Notes: generated from the sequence alone by a model not told the origin. A DNA stretch of 64,000 bases from Strigamia acuminata (GCA_949358305.1 OX442317.1:15814491-15878490); one strand, 5' to 3'; positions 1-10,180 are shown, numbered from the stretch's first letter. Program-made: numbers and translations.

Positions 1-1639
1 GACTATGAAGAAGCGAGCCCGGAGTGTGGTCTGGTGGCCAGCCATGACGCCACAAATTGTGACTTTTGTACAAGCTTGTGCTGTGTGTGCCCAGAATAGG
101 GTTCTACCGGCGAGGGCAGTTCCCATTTCGTGGCCACGTGCGGAGGAACCATGGGCGCGCATCCACATTGACTATGCGAGGCCCATCCAGAAGAAGATGG
201 TTTTGGTAGTGGTAGACGCGTTTTCTGGGTGGGTGGAGGCGCGTGTGGTGGCCGTGGCTACGCCCTCATCGACTATTTTGGTATTGCGGCGGATTTTTAG
301 CTCTTTTGGGTTGCCGCATTTATTAGTAAGCGACAATGGGCCCCAGTTTGCTTCTCGAGAGTTTGCATCGTTTTTGGCCAAGAACGGCATCGATCATATC
401 TTTTCGCCGCCGTACCATCCGCAGTCCAACGGCACAGCGGAGCAGGCTGTCCGTTGGGTTAAAGAGAAGCTGGCTAAATTTACTCAAGGAGACTTAGAAC
501 TGAGATTGCTAAGATTGATCCTGTTCTAGCATGCCAATTTTAAGAGTAGGAACAACGAGACGCCCGCCATAAACTTTCTGGGGAGGCAAATATTTACACA
601 CATCGATCTAGTGCGCCCCAGATTAGGCACAATGCGCGGCGAAACTAATTCTCATTTCAGATCATTCCTGGTTGGCGATTTAGTCTGGTTTCGGTCGTTT
701 CCAACAACCAAGCCACCATGGAGGGCGGGAACGGTGACGGAACGTCGTGGTGATCTTGTTTATGCACTGAAGGACGCGGAGTTGGGACGTATTGTGGTGC
801 GGCATGTGAACCACCTCATTGCAAGGATAGCGAGCGCTACAGCTCCTACAGAGAATACGGCGGAGTTGGAGCAACGAGTTGAGCCAAGTTCGGAGACCCA
901 ACCACCGGCTCAGTACTTGAATCGGCGGCGGCAGGGGCAGCGGTTGTTTCCGACGACGGGGGCGACTCCAGCAGCGGTTCTCCAAGCGCCGAGTATACAA
1001 GCGGCGACCCCGACCCAGGCGACTCCACAAGCGACAACCCCGACCCAGGCGACTCCACAAGCGACGATTCCGACCCAGGCGACCTCGCAAGCGACGACGA
1101 CGCTGGCGATCCCGCAAGGGGCGGCAACGCCCCTGCCAGTTCCATCACTTTCGACGGTGCTGGGCGCACCTCTAGGAGGGTTGTTTCCAACGCTCATCCC
1201 CACGCCACCCCAAGCCCTGATGATCCCCCAAGCAGTGATCGACGAGCAGCAGCCGATTCCACCACGTCAAACAGCGCACGATCTACCTCAGAGAGTGCAC
1301 ATGCGAGCGACGAGGAATGTCGACGTGAATTATCGAGAGCTGTCGTCGGGGGAGGAGGATGAAGAGGAAGATGCGGTGATGCCAAATTATCATAATTTGC
1401 CACCGGCTAGACCGCCAAAACGAGGGCTGAAAGTGGCGGAAATGGTCCATTTAGAACCGGTGATGGACCCAGACCAGCCTGGCCCAAGTACGGTGGCGAA
1501 CCCTCCTGTGAAAGAGACATCCCGTGCCAAGGCGGCTACCAAGAAGACCAGTGCTGAACCAACCCAGTTATACAGCAAGGAGGACGCTGAGCGCACTCGC
1601 CTGTTACTACGTAGAATGGCCGACAAGAATAAAGAATAG
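1..1639 (+). pseudogene. Gyp-A gag-pol polyprotein, integrase to C-terminus, nonsense-mutated
   Basis: The fragment starts in the integrase zinc-binding domain and includes the catalytic core (IDYA, SDNGPQ and the Glu of NGTAEQ), then a long Pro/Ala/Thr/Gln-rich tail ending in a block conserved in all gypsy copies here (NYRELSSGEED, then QLYSKEDAERTRLLLRRMAD). An in-frame TAG at 527-529 splits it; the other copy has CAG at that codon. A second change turns the Gly of the IDYAGP motif into Arg. Both changes are G-to-A or C-to-T type. The frame is open again from 530 to the TAG at 1637-1639. The protein would be cut within the C-terminal part of integrase, so this copy cannot make a full polyprotein. 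Confidence 0.9.
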
Positions 1640-1749
1640 ACAGAGCCACAGTTTGGTTTAAGTTATTTCAAATTGTAAATATTTATTGGTTGTTAAACAA
1701 AAAATTGAAATGTCTAGAATTACAAAGAGAGTTTGTATTTGGGGAGGAA

Positions 1750-1999
1750 TGCAGTGTTTTGCAGTGATTGATTCTAAATTGATAATTACAATGTGTTGTA
1801 GCAATTGTCTCTAAATTGATAATAATGAGTGAAGAACTCACTTGATTGTAATAATAGGAGCTCACCCTTTTTGAATAATACAATGTAACCGTAGTAACGC
1901 AGTTCTGGAATTGCAGAGTGAATAAAGTATGAATAGATGAATGAAGCAAAGCAGATGGCTGTGTCAAATGACTGAGTTATTTCCAGGTGGAACCTTTCA
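1750..1999 (+). repeat. Gyp-A copy 1, 3' LTR (250 bp)
   Basis: It starts TGCAGTGTTTTGCAGTG directly after the polypurine tract and ends AACCTTTCA. A poly(A) signal AATAAA lies at 1921-1926. It matches the LTRs at 52281-52530 and 57799-58048. The gap 1640-1749 is 3' UTR and polypurine tract only. Confidence 0.92.
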
Positions 2000-3217
2000 C
2001 GTCAAATTCCGTCAAATTCCGTCAAAATGTGTCAAAATCCGTCAAATTCCGTCAAATTCCGTCAAATTTTGTCAAAATCCGTCAAAATCCGCCAAAATCC
2101 GTCAAATTCCGTCAAAATCCGTCAAATTTTGTCAAAATCCGTCAAATTCCGTCAAATTCCGTCAAAATCCGTCAAAATCCGTCAAATTCCGTCAAAATCC
2201 ATCAAATTTTGTCAAAATCCGTCAAATTCCGTCAAATTTTGTCAAATTCCGTCAAATTCCGTCAAATTCCGTCAAATTCCGTCAAAATCCATCAAAATCC
2301 GTCAAATTCCGTCAAATTTTGTCAAAATCCGTCAAAATTCGTCAAATTCCGTCAAATTCCGTCAAATTTTGTCAAAATCCGTCAAAATCCGTCAAAATCC
2401 GTCAAATTCCGTCAAATTCCGTCAAAATCCGTCAAATTTTGTCAAAATCCGTCAAATTCCGTCAAAATCCGTCAAATTCTGTCAAATTTTGTCAAATTTC
2501 GTCAAAATTTGTCAAAATCCGTCAAAATCCGTCAAATTTTGTCAAATTTTGTCAAATTCCGTCAAATTCCGTCAAATTTTGTCAAAATCCGTCAAATTCC
2601 GTCAAATTCCGTCAAATTCCGTCAAATTCTGTCAAAATCTGTCAAAATCCGTCAAATTCCGTCAAAATCCATCAAATTTTGTCAAAATCCGTCAAATTCC
2701 GTCAAATTTTGTCAAATTCCGTCAAATTCCGTCAAATTCCGTCAAATTCCGTCAAAATCCGTCAAAATCCGTCAAATTCCGTCAAATTTTGTCAAAATCC
2801 GTCAAAATCCGTCAAATTCCGTCAAATTCCGTCAAATTTTGTCAAAATCCGTCAAAATCCGTCAAAATCCGTCAAATTCCGTCAAATTCCGTCAAAATCC
2901 GTCAAATTTTGTCAAAATCCGTCAAATTCCGTCAAATTCCGTCAAATTCCGTCAAATTTTGTCAAATTTCGTCAAAATTTGTCAAAATCCGTCAAAATCC
3001 GTCAAATTTTGTCAAATTTTGTCAAATTCCGTCAAATTCCGTCAAAATTTGTCAAAATCCGTCAAATTCCGTCAAATTTTGTCACATTCCGTCAAATTCC
3101 GTCAAAATCCGTCAAAATCCGTCAAAATCCGTCAAAATCCGTCAAATTCCGTCAAATTCCGTCAAATTTTGTCAAATTTTGTCAAAATCCGTCAAAATCC
3201 GTCAAAATCCGTCAAAT
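2000..3217 (+). repeat. Sat10 satellite array 1
   Basis: About 122 tandem copies of a 10-bp unit. The main variants are GTCAAATTCC, GTCAAAATCC and GTCAAATTTT, with rarer ATCAAATTTT and GTCAAATTTC. A higher-order repeat of 470 bp is visible: landmark ATCAAATTTT recurs at 2201 and 2671, and GTCAAATTTC at 2491 and 2961. No unit variant forms a stop in any forward frame, so all three plus frames stay open throughout; these frames are not genes. The array ends CAAAT directly before a Gyp-B LTR. Confidence 0.95.
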
Positions 3218-3441
3218 TGCAGTGTTTTGCAATGATTACCTTTAAATTGATTATGTAAATAATGTGTGACTCGAGATATTGTTGATTGCAATAATGGTTA
3301 ATTGGTTTTTCACGACAATTGATGTAACCCGGACAACGGAGTTCCGGAATTTAGTCTGCTCGAATGAATGAATAAATGAGTGAAGCAGTAGGAATTCCTC
3401 TGAGCCAAAATGACTGAGTGTTTATTCAGTGGAACAATTCA
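3218..3441 (+). repeat. Gyp-B copy 1, 5' LTR (224 bp)
   Basis: It runs from TGCAGTGTTTTGCAATG to GGAACAATTCA, with AATAAA at 3371-3376. I see no difference from the 3' LTR at 8812-9035. Confidence 0.93.
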
Positions 3442-3442
3442 A

Positions 3443-3455
3443 TGGTATCCACGAT
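3443..3455 (+). other. Gyp-B primer-binding site
   Basis: TGGTATCCACGAT begins one base after the LTR. The same 13 bases, with the same one-base gap, follow the 5' LTR of every gypsy subfamily here. TGG is the expected complement of a tRNA CCA end, but I cannot match the rest to a tRNA I know. Confidence 0.75.
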
Positions 3456-3894
3456 TTGCGGACGAGCGCCGCAATATCTGAGACTGTGAGTAGTCATTGG
3501 TCATTAATCGCGATTTTGTGTATTTTCGGCCGTGTTTTGGGTCGATTTTGTGCCCGGCGATCCCGTGGAAGTCGCAGACGAGCGACGATCGTCGCGACGA
3601 CGTTCGTAGTATCGCAGGGAAGCCTTACGCCAGAGGAGCGGGGCGAAAAAAGCGATTTTGAAGACGATTTGGGTCGGTTTCGGCCGTCAATTCCGTTGAA
3701 GTCGCAGACGAGCGAAGGTCGTCGAGGCAACGTTTCGTAGTTTCGCAGAGAAGCCTCACGCCGGCGAGACGAGGCGAAAAAGCGATTTTGGAGTCGAATT
3801 TCGAGGACGAATCACGAGAACGATTCGAAGACGCGAATTTCGAACAGGATTTCGAAGGCAAGTCACGCGACAAGTCGATTTTTGACCAAGCCAG
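3456..3894 (+). other. Gyp-B 5' leader with an internal tandem repeat
   Basis: This is the non-coding leader. Two diverged copies of a roughly 125-bp unit (GTCGCAGACGAGCGA ... AGGGAAGCCTTACGCC ... GCGATTTTG) lie at about 3560-3670 and 3695-3795. The Gyp-A leader has one such unit and the Gyp-D leader has two. Short frames here are not conserved between copies. Confidence 0.7.
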
Positions 3895-6800
3895 ATGGCG
3901 CAACCCATGTTAGGGAATCTTCCACCGTTCAAAGGGGCCACGTGGCAGGAATGGCTCACGTGGAAAGAAATGCTGGTTCAGTACGTGAAACTGAACGACG
4001 TGGAAAAGGACAAGCAAGCGGCGCTTCTCCTGACCACAGTTGGAACCCCCATGTATGATAAAATTAAGAGGTTGCTGCACCCGAAGGAGATAGCGACGCT
4101 CGGTTTGGAGGCGATCGTTGAGGCGGTCAATTTACACTTCAAAACCGTAGACACGCCGTATATGGCTCGCCAGCGATTCGGGGCGAAGAGACGCAAGCCA
4201 GGAGAGTCGGTGGACACGTATATCGCCGACTTGCGCGTGTTGGCGCAGAGATGCAACTTTTTAACAAAGGACGAGACCGACAACGCAATAGTGGAGCAGG
4301 TGGTACGCGGCATCAAAAATCCAGTTTTGGTGCGAGAAATTTTGCTCAACATGCCGTTGACCGTTCTGGAGGTGACGAAACGTGCGGTGGCCCACGAGAT
4401 GGCACACATGGCGGCTGAAAGTAAAGATGAAGCATTGCCAGTAGTCGATTCGGACAGCGCTCCGTCGACTTCTGCCGTGGTGCTGCAGACCACGGCAAAT
4501 TTTCGGCGGAATGGACAGAGAGGAAGGGGTCAAACTTTTGGCCCGCCAACGCCAGCGAGTACATCAGCAGGGCGTGGCGGACGAGGTGGAGGTTTTCAGC
4601 GACCTTGGCGCGGGCGCCAAGAGTCGTCGAGGGCACGAGTAGGACGACCGTTCAAACGGGACGGCACTCCGGTGCAATGTTTCAGGTGCGGCGGCCCCCA
4701 CTTTGTGAGGGACTGTCCGTACGACCCCTTTTTTGGGCCATCCGGCGCGCCCATTCCGAAGACGACTGGTAGACTGACTGGTAATTGGGTTAGAACTGGA
4801 GGAGAAACTGACCAAACCTGCCCCATGGTGTCATTTCCGACGGATACCGACGGTGCGAGTGGCGGTGGCGCCCCAGAGGAAAATTGGCGACAACGTCAGG
4901 TCCCCGTCAACGCCATCCAAGAGCAAGAAGAGGAAGATTACGCGCTGTTCCAGTTGGGCAGCTCTCGAGCGCGGCCACCTCCATTGATGGTTCACGCGCT
5001 TGTGAACACGTTTAATTTTGATTTTTTATTAGATACGGGAAGCGAGCTTTCCATCCTCAACGTCAATGATTGCAACATCTTATTGACCAGAGGTTTGATT
5101 GACATGCGGGACATTAAGGTGACTACGGTTAGACTTTATGCATATCGGCAACAACCTGTAGAGGTGTTGGGGGTGGTACAAGTCCATTTGACCATCGCAG
5201 GGAAGTTGAAGTTTGTGAGTTTCATAGTTGTGGGCAAATTGGGCCCCAGCTTGATTGGAAGAGATTTGGTGTCCCTGTTTGGTTGGCAAACAATTTCCAG
5301 CGCCCTGACCCCTAATGTGTACGGCACGGCCAGGGGGGGGCCGCGAGAGGACAGTGCAGGACTCGAACGAGACTTGGTGGGACAGTTGACAGCAGAGCGT
5401 GTTGTGGGGTCGGCGGAGTCGAGACTTAAAGCGCTGTTGGACCGCCACAAGGGCGTATTTCGCAAGGGCCTCGGCACGTACACGGGCAAGCCGGTGGAGC
5501 TCGTGTTGCGACCTGACGCCGTACCCAAATTTTTCCGACCCAGGCCCGTCCCTTTGCCCCTTAGACCAGCGGTGGCAAAAGAGATTGACCGCCTTGTGGC
5601 AGAGGGGGTTTTCCAGCCTGTCCCCTTCACAGAGTGGGCCACACCGTTGGTGACAGTGGTGAAGAAGGACGGGAGTGTCCGGCTCTGCGGCGATTATCGC
5701 TCGACAGTGAACCCCAGCCTCCAGCCTGACCCTTACCCCTTACCTAAGATTTCAGATTTGTTAGCCTCAATTGGGAGAGCCAGATTTTTTAGTGTGTTGG
5801 ACATGCGACACGCTTACCAGCAAATACCCTTATCTGCCCGGTCAGCGGAGATAGCGGCGGTCAGCACTGACAAGGGGGTGATGGCGGTCACTCGTTTGCC
5901 TTTCGGAACGATGCCATCCGCTGGGAAGTTCCAGCGGATTATTGTGTTAGTTTTAGATGGGGTTGTGCACATATTCATTTATTTGGACGACATACTTGTC
6001 GCTACTTGGACGCTTGAGGAGCACTTTGAGGTGCTAGAAGAAGTGTTTAAACGGTTGGCTAGCAAGGGTTTACGTCTTGCCCTGGAGAAATACGAGTTTT
6101 GCAAGCAGAGAGTGGACTTTTTGGGTTTTACAGTTAGTGAGCGCGGTGTGGAACCCATAACATCAAAGATTGAGGCGGTGGTGGCAATTCCCCCACCGCA
6201 GGACGTAAAACAATTGCGCACTTTCCTCGGCATGGTGGCCTTTTACGCCGTGTTTGTGGCCAAATTGGCGGACCACGCGGCGCCACTTTATGAGTTGTTG
6301 TGTACGGACGCTGTGTGGACCTGGAATCAGCGCAGGCAGGGGGCTTTTGACAAAATCAAACAAGCGCTGACAAGAGCCCCAGTACTCACCTTTTATGATT
6401 TGGTGCGACCTTTGACGATCGCGACCGACGCTTCGCCTTATGGCGTAGGGGCAGTTTTGGCCCATGTGGGGCAGCGAGAATGCGAGATGCCGGTCGCCTA
6501 CGCTTCTCGCTCGTTGACTAAAGCGGAAGTCAACTACGCCCAAATAGATAAGGAGGCGTTGGCGGTCGTGTTCGCCATAAAAAAATTCCATGTCTATTTA
6601 ATGGGCCGCCATTTCACGATTTTCACGGACCATAAACCCTTGTTGGGCATTTTAGGCCCGGACCGCCCAATTCCGCTCGTGATTAGCCCTAGAATGTTAC
6701 GCTGGGCACTGCTGTTAGCTGCTTATGATTACAGCCTGGTGTATAGAAAGGGAGAGCAAAACCAAAACGCGGATGTCCTTAGCAGATTTCCTGTCGGCCA

Positions 6801-8697
6801 GCCGCGCGAGGAAGTGGAAGAGTGGCCACTGTTCCTGATAGAGTTGGAGAGAGAGGAGCTTCTGTTGGCAGCCGATGTGGCAGTGGCTACCAGCGGTGAT
6901 GCTGAATTGGCAATGGTGGTGGCAGCGGTTCGTGCAGGGAATCCCCATTTGATTAAACATCTGAGGGACTTTTGGGTGAAGTTCGACGAATTTAACGTTG
7001 TGGCTGGCGTGCTGATGTGGGGCGACCGGGTGGTGATGCCGTTAACTTTACGACAGAAGATGCTTCGACTACTTCACGAGGGTCACCCCGGAATTGTGAC
7101 TATGAAGAAGAGGGCCCGGAGTGTGGTTTGGTGGCCAGCTATGACACCGCAAATTGTGACTTTTGTGCAAGCCTGTGCGGTTTGCGCTCAAAATAGAGCC
7201 CTGCCAGCGAGGGCAATTCCTATTTCGTGGCCGCGCGCGGAGGAACCGTGGGCGCGCATTCATATTGATTACGCCGGGCCCATCCAGAAAAAGATGGTGC
7301 TGGTGGTAGTAGACGCGTTTTCTGGGTGGGTGGAGGCGCGAGTGGTGACAGTGGCAACGTCGGCATCGACAATTTTGGTGTTGCGACGTATTTTTAGCTC
7401 TTTTGGGTTGCCACACCTGTTGGTCAGTGACAATGGCCCCCAGTTCAGTTCCAGAGAGTTCGCATCATTTTTGGCAAAAAATGGTATCGAACACATCTTT
7501 TCCCCGCCGTACCATCCACAATCTAATGGCACAGCGGAGCAGGCTGTCCGGTGGGTCAAAGATAAACTGGTGAAATTTACCCAAGGAGACCTGGAACTGA
7601 GACTCTTGCGGTTGATACTGTTTCAACACGCAAATTTCAAGAGTAGGAACAACGAGACACCCGCCATGAACTTTCTGGGGAGGCAGCTGTTCACACACAT
7701 CGATTTAGTGCGCTCCAGATTAGGCACAATGCGCGGCGAAACTAATTTTCGTTTTAGGTCATTTTTGGTTGGCGATTTGGTTTGGTTTCGGTCGTTTCCA
7801 GCGACCAAGCCGCCGTGGAAAGCGGGAACCGTGACGGAACGTCGGGGCGAGTTGGTTTATGCGCTGAAAGATGCAGAGTCGGGCCGTACGATGGTGCGAC
7901 ACGTGAACCACCTCATCACAAGGAGAGAGAATACCGCAGCTCCCGTAGAGAAAGTTGCAGAGTTGGAGCCACCAGACGAACCAAGTTCGGAGACCCAGCC
8001 ACCGGCTCGGTATTCGAATCGGCGACGCCAGGGACAGCAGTTGGTCCCGACGACGGTTACGACTCCAGGGGGGATGTCCCAAGCGCCAAACACCCAAGTG
8101 ACGATACCACAGGTCATGGCGGCTCCGACCCAGACGGCTCCACAAGCGGGGATGACACCGACGGTCGTAATTCCCCAGGGGGTGGCGCTAGCACCTGTGC
8201 CGTCACCACCAGCAACGCCGGTTGCGTTAGCAGGAGGACAGGCCCCAATACCCGATGCCACGACGCCACAAGCCCTGATGACCCCACAGACAGCAGTCGA
8301 CGAGCAGCAGGCAGATGTACCACGTCAAGCTGTTCACGACCCACCTCAGAGAGTGCGCACGCGTGCGACGAGGAATGTGGACGTGAACTATAGAGAGCTG
8401 TCGTCGGGGGAGGAGGATGAGGAGAGTGACACGGTGATGCCAAATTACCACAATTTGCCGCCGGCCAGACCGCCAAAAAGAGGGCTGAAAGTGGCGGAAA
8501 TGGTCCGTTTAGAACCTGTGGCGGACCTAGACCAGCCTGGCCCAAGTACAGTGACGAATCTCCCAGCGAGAGATGCGCCTCGTACTGGTGCAACCACAAG
8601 GAAAACCAATGCTGAACCAACCCAGCTTTACAGCAAAGAAGATGCTGACCGGACGCGGCTGTTGCTACGCAGAATGGCCGACAAGAACAAGCAATAA
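3895..8697 (+). CDS. gag-pol: Gyp-B Gag-Pol polyprotein, intact, 1600 aa
   Basis: A single fused Gag-Pol frame of the Ty3/gypsy type, encoding the particle protein and the enzymes that copy and integrate the element. Capsid-like region at about residues 10-190; basic Gly/Arg-rich stretch; CCHC zinc knuckle CFRCGGPHFVRDC at 262-274; aspartic protease LLDTGSE with catalytic Asp380; reverse transcriptase from about 540, with YLDD at 696-699; RNase H from TDAS (Asp845) through FTDHKPLL; integrase HHCC domain (HEGHPG ... CAVC), then catalytic Asp1125, Asp1179 and Glu1215 (D-53-D-35-E); P/A/T/Q-rich tail from about 1330, ending in an acidic block and a basic end. Order PR-RT-RH-IN marks Ty3/gypsy; style is Mag-like. 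The start is the MAQPMLGNLPPF Met shared by Gyp-A and Gyp-D. Expression would come from the 5' LTR. Confidence 0.93.
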   Translation: MAQPMLGNLPPFKGATWQEWLTWKEMLVQYVKLNDVEKDKQAALLLTTVGTPMYDKIKRLLHPKEIATLGLEAIVEAVNLHFKTVDTPYMARQRFGAKRRKPGESVDTYIADLRVLAQRCNFLTKDETDNAIVEQVVRGIKNPVLVREILLNMPLTVLEVTKRAVAHEMAHMAAESKDEALPVVDSDSAPSTSAVVLQTTANFRRNGQRGRGQTFGPPTPASTSAGRGGRGGGFQRPWRGRQESSRARVGRPFKRDGTPVQCFRCGGPHFVRDCPYDPFFGPSGAPIPKTTGRLTGNWVRTGGETDQTCPMVSFPTDTDGASGGGAPEENWRQRQVPVNAIQEQEEEDYALFQLGSSRARPPPLMVHALVNTFNFDFLLDTGSELSILNVNDCNILLTRGLIDMRDIKVTTVRLYAYRQQPVEVLGVVQVHLTIAGKLKFVSFIVVGKLGPSLIGRDLVSLFGWQTISSALTPNVYGTARGGPREDSAGLERDLVGQLTAERVVGSAESRLKALLDRHKGVFRKGLGTYTGKPVELVLRPDAVPKFFRPRPVPLPLRPAVAKEIDRLVAEGVFQPVPFTEWATPLVTVVKKDGSVRLCGDYRSTVNPSLQPDPYPLPKISDLLASIGRARFFSVLDMRHAYQQIPLSARSAEIAAVSTDKGVMAVTRLPFGTMPSAGKFQRIIVLVLDGVVHIFIYLDDILVATWTLEEHFEVLEEVFKRLASKGLRLALEKYEFCKQRVDFLGFTVSERGVEPITSKIEAVVAIPPPQDVKQLRTFLGMVAFYAVFVAKLADHAAPLYELLCTDAVWTWNQRRQGAFDKIKQALTRAPVLTFYDLVRPLTIATDASPYGVGAVLAHVGQRECEMPVAYASRSLTKAEVNYAQIDKEALAVVFAIKKFHVYLMGRHFTIFTDHKPLLGILGPDRPIPLVISPRMLRWALLLAAYDYSLVYRKGEQNQNADVLSRFPVGQPREEVEEWPLFLIELEREELLLAADVAVATSGDAELAMVVAAVRAGNPHLIKHLRDFWVKFDEFNVVAGVLMWGDRVVMPLTLRQKMLRLLHEGHPGIVTMKKRARSVVWWPAMTPQIVTFVQACAVCAQNRALPARAIPISWPRAEEPWARIHIDYAGPIQKKMVLVVVDAFSGWVEARVVTVATSASTILVLRRIFSSFGLPHLLVSDNGPQFSSREFASFLAKNGIEHIFSPPYHPQSNGTAEQAVRWVKDKLVKFTQGDLELRLLRLILFQHANFKSRNNETPAMNFLGRQLFTHIDLVRSRLGTMRGETNFRFRSFLVGDLVWFRSFPATKPPWKAGTVTERRGELVYALKDAESGRTMVRHVNHLITRRENTAAPVEKVAELEPPDEPSSETQPPARYSNRRRQGQQLVPTTVTTPGGMSQAPNTQVTIPQVMAAPTQTAPQAGMTPTVVIPQGVALAPVPSPPATPVALAGGQAPIPDATTPQALMTPQTAVDEQQADVPRQAVHDPPQRVRTRATRNVDVNYRELSSGEEDEESDTVMPNYHNLPPARPPKRGLKVAEMVRLEPVADLDQPGPSTVTNLPARDAPRTGATTRKTNAEPTQLYSKEDADRTRLLLRRMADKNKQ

Positions 8698-8802
8698 GCA
8701 GAACCACGGATTGATTTAAGTTATTTGAAATTACAATATTTATTAGCGCTAAAGAAACACAAAAAAATTGAAATGTTTAGAATTACAAACAAGTTTGTAA
8801 CT

Positions 8803-8811
8803 GGGGAGGAA
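8803..8811 (+). other. Gyp-B polypurine tract
   Basis: GGGGAGGAA lies directly before the TG of the 3' LTR, the expected plus-strand primer. Gyp-A and Gyp-C have the same nine bases; Gyp-E has GAGGAGGAA. Bases 8698-8802 are 3' UTR with no other feature seen. Confidence 0.85.
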
Positions 8812-9035
8812 TGCAGTGTTTTGCAATGATTACCTTTAAATTGATTATGTAAATAATGTGTGACTCGAGATATTGTTGATTGCAATAATGGTTAATTGGT
8901 TTTTCACGACAATTGATGTAACCCGGACAACGGAGTTCCGGAATTTAGTCTGCTCGAATGAATGAATAAATGAGTGAAGCAGTAGGAATTCCTCTGAGCC
9001 AAAATGACTGAGTGTTTATTCAGTGGAACAATTCA
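8812..9035 (+). repeat. Gyp-B copy 1, 3' LTR (224 bp)
   Basis: Same sequence as 3218-3441 by eye, AATAAA at 8965-8970, followed by the target duplicate CAAAT and Sat10. Confidence 0.93.
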
Positions 9036-9771
9036 CAAATTTTGTCAAAATCCGTCAAATTCCGTCAAATTCCGTCAAATTCCGTCAAAATCCGTCAAAA
9101 TCCGTCAAATTCCGTCAAAATCCATCAAATTTTGTCAAAATCCGTCAAATTCCGTCAAATTTTGTCAAATTCCGTCAAATTCCGTCAAATTCCGTCAAAT
9201 TCCGTCAAAATCCATCAAAATCCGTCAAATTCCGTCAAATTTTGTCAAAATCCGTCAAAATCCGTCAAATTCCGTCAAATTCCGTCAAATTTTGTCAAAA
9301 TCCGTCAAAATCCGTCAAAATCCGTCAAATTCTGTCAAATTCCGTCAAAATCCGTCAAAATCCGTCAAAATCCGTCAAAATCCGTCAAAATCCGTCAAAA
9401 TCCGTCAAATTCCGTCAAATTCCGTCAAATTTTGTCAAATTTTGTCAAAATCCGTCAAAATCCGTCAAATTTTGTCAAAATCCGTCACATTCCGTCAAAT
9501 TTTGTCACATTCCGTCAAAATCCGTCAAAATCCGTCAAAATCCGTCAAAATCCGTCAAAATCCGTCAAAATCCGTCAAAATCCGTCAAATTCCGTCAAAT
9601 TCCGTCAAATTCCGTCAAATTCCGTCAAAATCCGTCAAAATCCGTCAAATTCCGTCAAAATCCATCAAATTTTGTCAAAATCCTTCAAATTCCGTCAAAT
9701 TTTGTCAAATTCCGTCAAATTCCGTCAAAATCCGTCAAATTCCGTCAAAATCCGTCAAAATCCAACAAAAT
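9036..9771 (+). repeat. Sat10 satellite array 2
   Basis: About 73 units of the 10-bp satellite, same orientation as array 1. The landmark ATCAAATTTT occurs near 9124 and 9664. A long run of GTCAAAATCC units lies near 9341-9410 and another near 9531-9590. The array ends AAAAT, the target duplicate of the next element. Confidence 0.95.
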
Positions 9772-9987
9772 TGATGTGTCCTGTCTCTTCTCAAGAACAA
9801 ACATTGATTTCATAGGAGAAAACTCATGCACAACTCTCGTTTATTCATCACATTCATATTCTGAGTTCTAGAACTTAAGTCACTATGGTTACAAAAGCAT
9901 TGTCTGATAAATCCATTATTACTAATTACAATTGATTGTATCTTAACATCATCAGATTGTTACACACTAATTAGGCTAAACACTGCA
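9772..9987 (-). repeat. Gyp-C copy 1, 3' LTR (216 bp)
   Basis: On the minus strand it runs TGCAGTGTTTAGCC to GACACATCA. AATAAA is at 9840-9845 (minus). The polypurine tract GGGGAGGAA (minus) follows at 9988-9996. Positions 9997-10180 are the 3' UTR, with no other feature seen. Confidence 0.92.
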
Positions 9988-10180
9988 TTCCTCCCCAATT
10001 ATCAAACATACTTTGTAATTTTCACACACCTCAAAAACCATCAAAAACACAACACTTTTCAACTTAAAGTAAACTCAAATAACTTCGCATAATTTCAAAC
10101 ACTTCAGTCTTTCTTAAAGTCAAACGTTTCAATTTTTCTTAATTTCCAAACTTTTACAATAAAAATCTTGAACTTGACCT

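Larger units (their letters stand above)
1..1999 (+). mobile_element. Gyp-A copy 1, Ty3/gypsy LTR retrotransposon, 3' part only
   Basis: The window opens inside integrase of a Ty3/gypsy element and runs through the end of the polyprotein, a short 3' UTR, a polypurine tract (GGGGAGGAA at 1741-1749) and a complete 250-bp 3' LTR. It is almost the same sequence as 56050-58048 of the full-length copy. The seven differences I found by eye in 2 kb are all transitions. The 5' part lies outside the window. The LTR ends in CA and Sat10 satellite starts at the next base. Confidence 0.93.
3218..9035 (+). mobile_element. Gyp-B copy 1, full-length intact Ty3/gypsy retrotransposon
   Basis: A complete element of 5818 bp: two 224-bp LTRs in which I see no difference, a primer-binding site, one uninterrupted gag-pol frame and a polypurine tract. 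It is flanked by the 5-bp duplication CAAAT (3213-3217 and 9036-9040), which is Sat10 sequence, so it inserted into the satellite. Matching LTRs and an unbroken frame make it a recent and possibly active insertion. There is no third frame after pol, so no env-like gene. Confidence 0.95.

Noticed and set aside
2000-3217. CRISPR-like array
   Set aside because: Units are 10 bp with no spacers; it is a eukaryotic satellite.
1941-3258. Three overlapping plus-strand frames of 400-434 codons
   Set aside because: They are the stop-free 10-bp satellite read in all three phases; the same occurs in the other arrays. No start context, no domain.
3978-4493. Antisense frames of 100-197 codons inside gag-pol genes, repeated in every copy
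   Set aside because: They are shadows of the GC-biased coding strand and recur only because the element recurs.
8698-9035. env-like third gene after pol in the gypsy elements
   Set aside because: Only about 110 bases separate the pol stop from the 3' LTR in Gyp-B; no room and no frame in the other subfamilies either.
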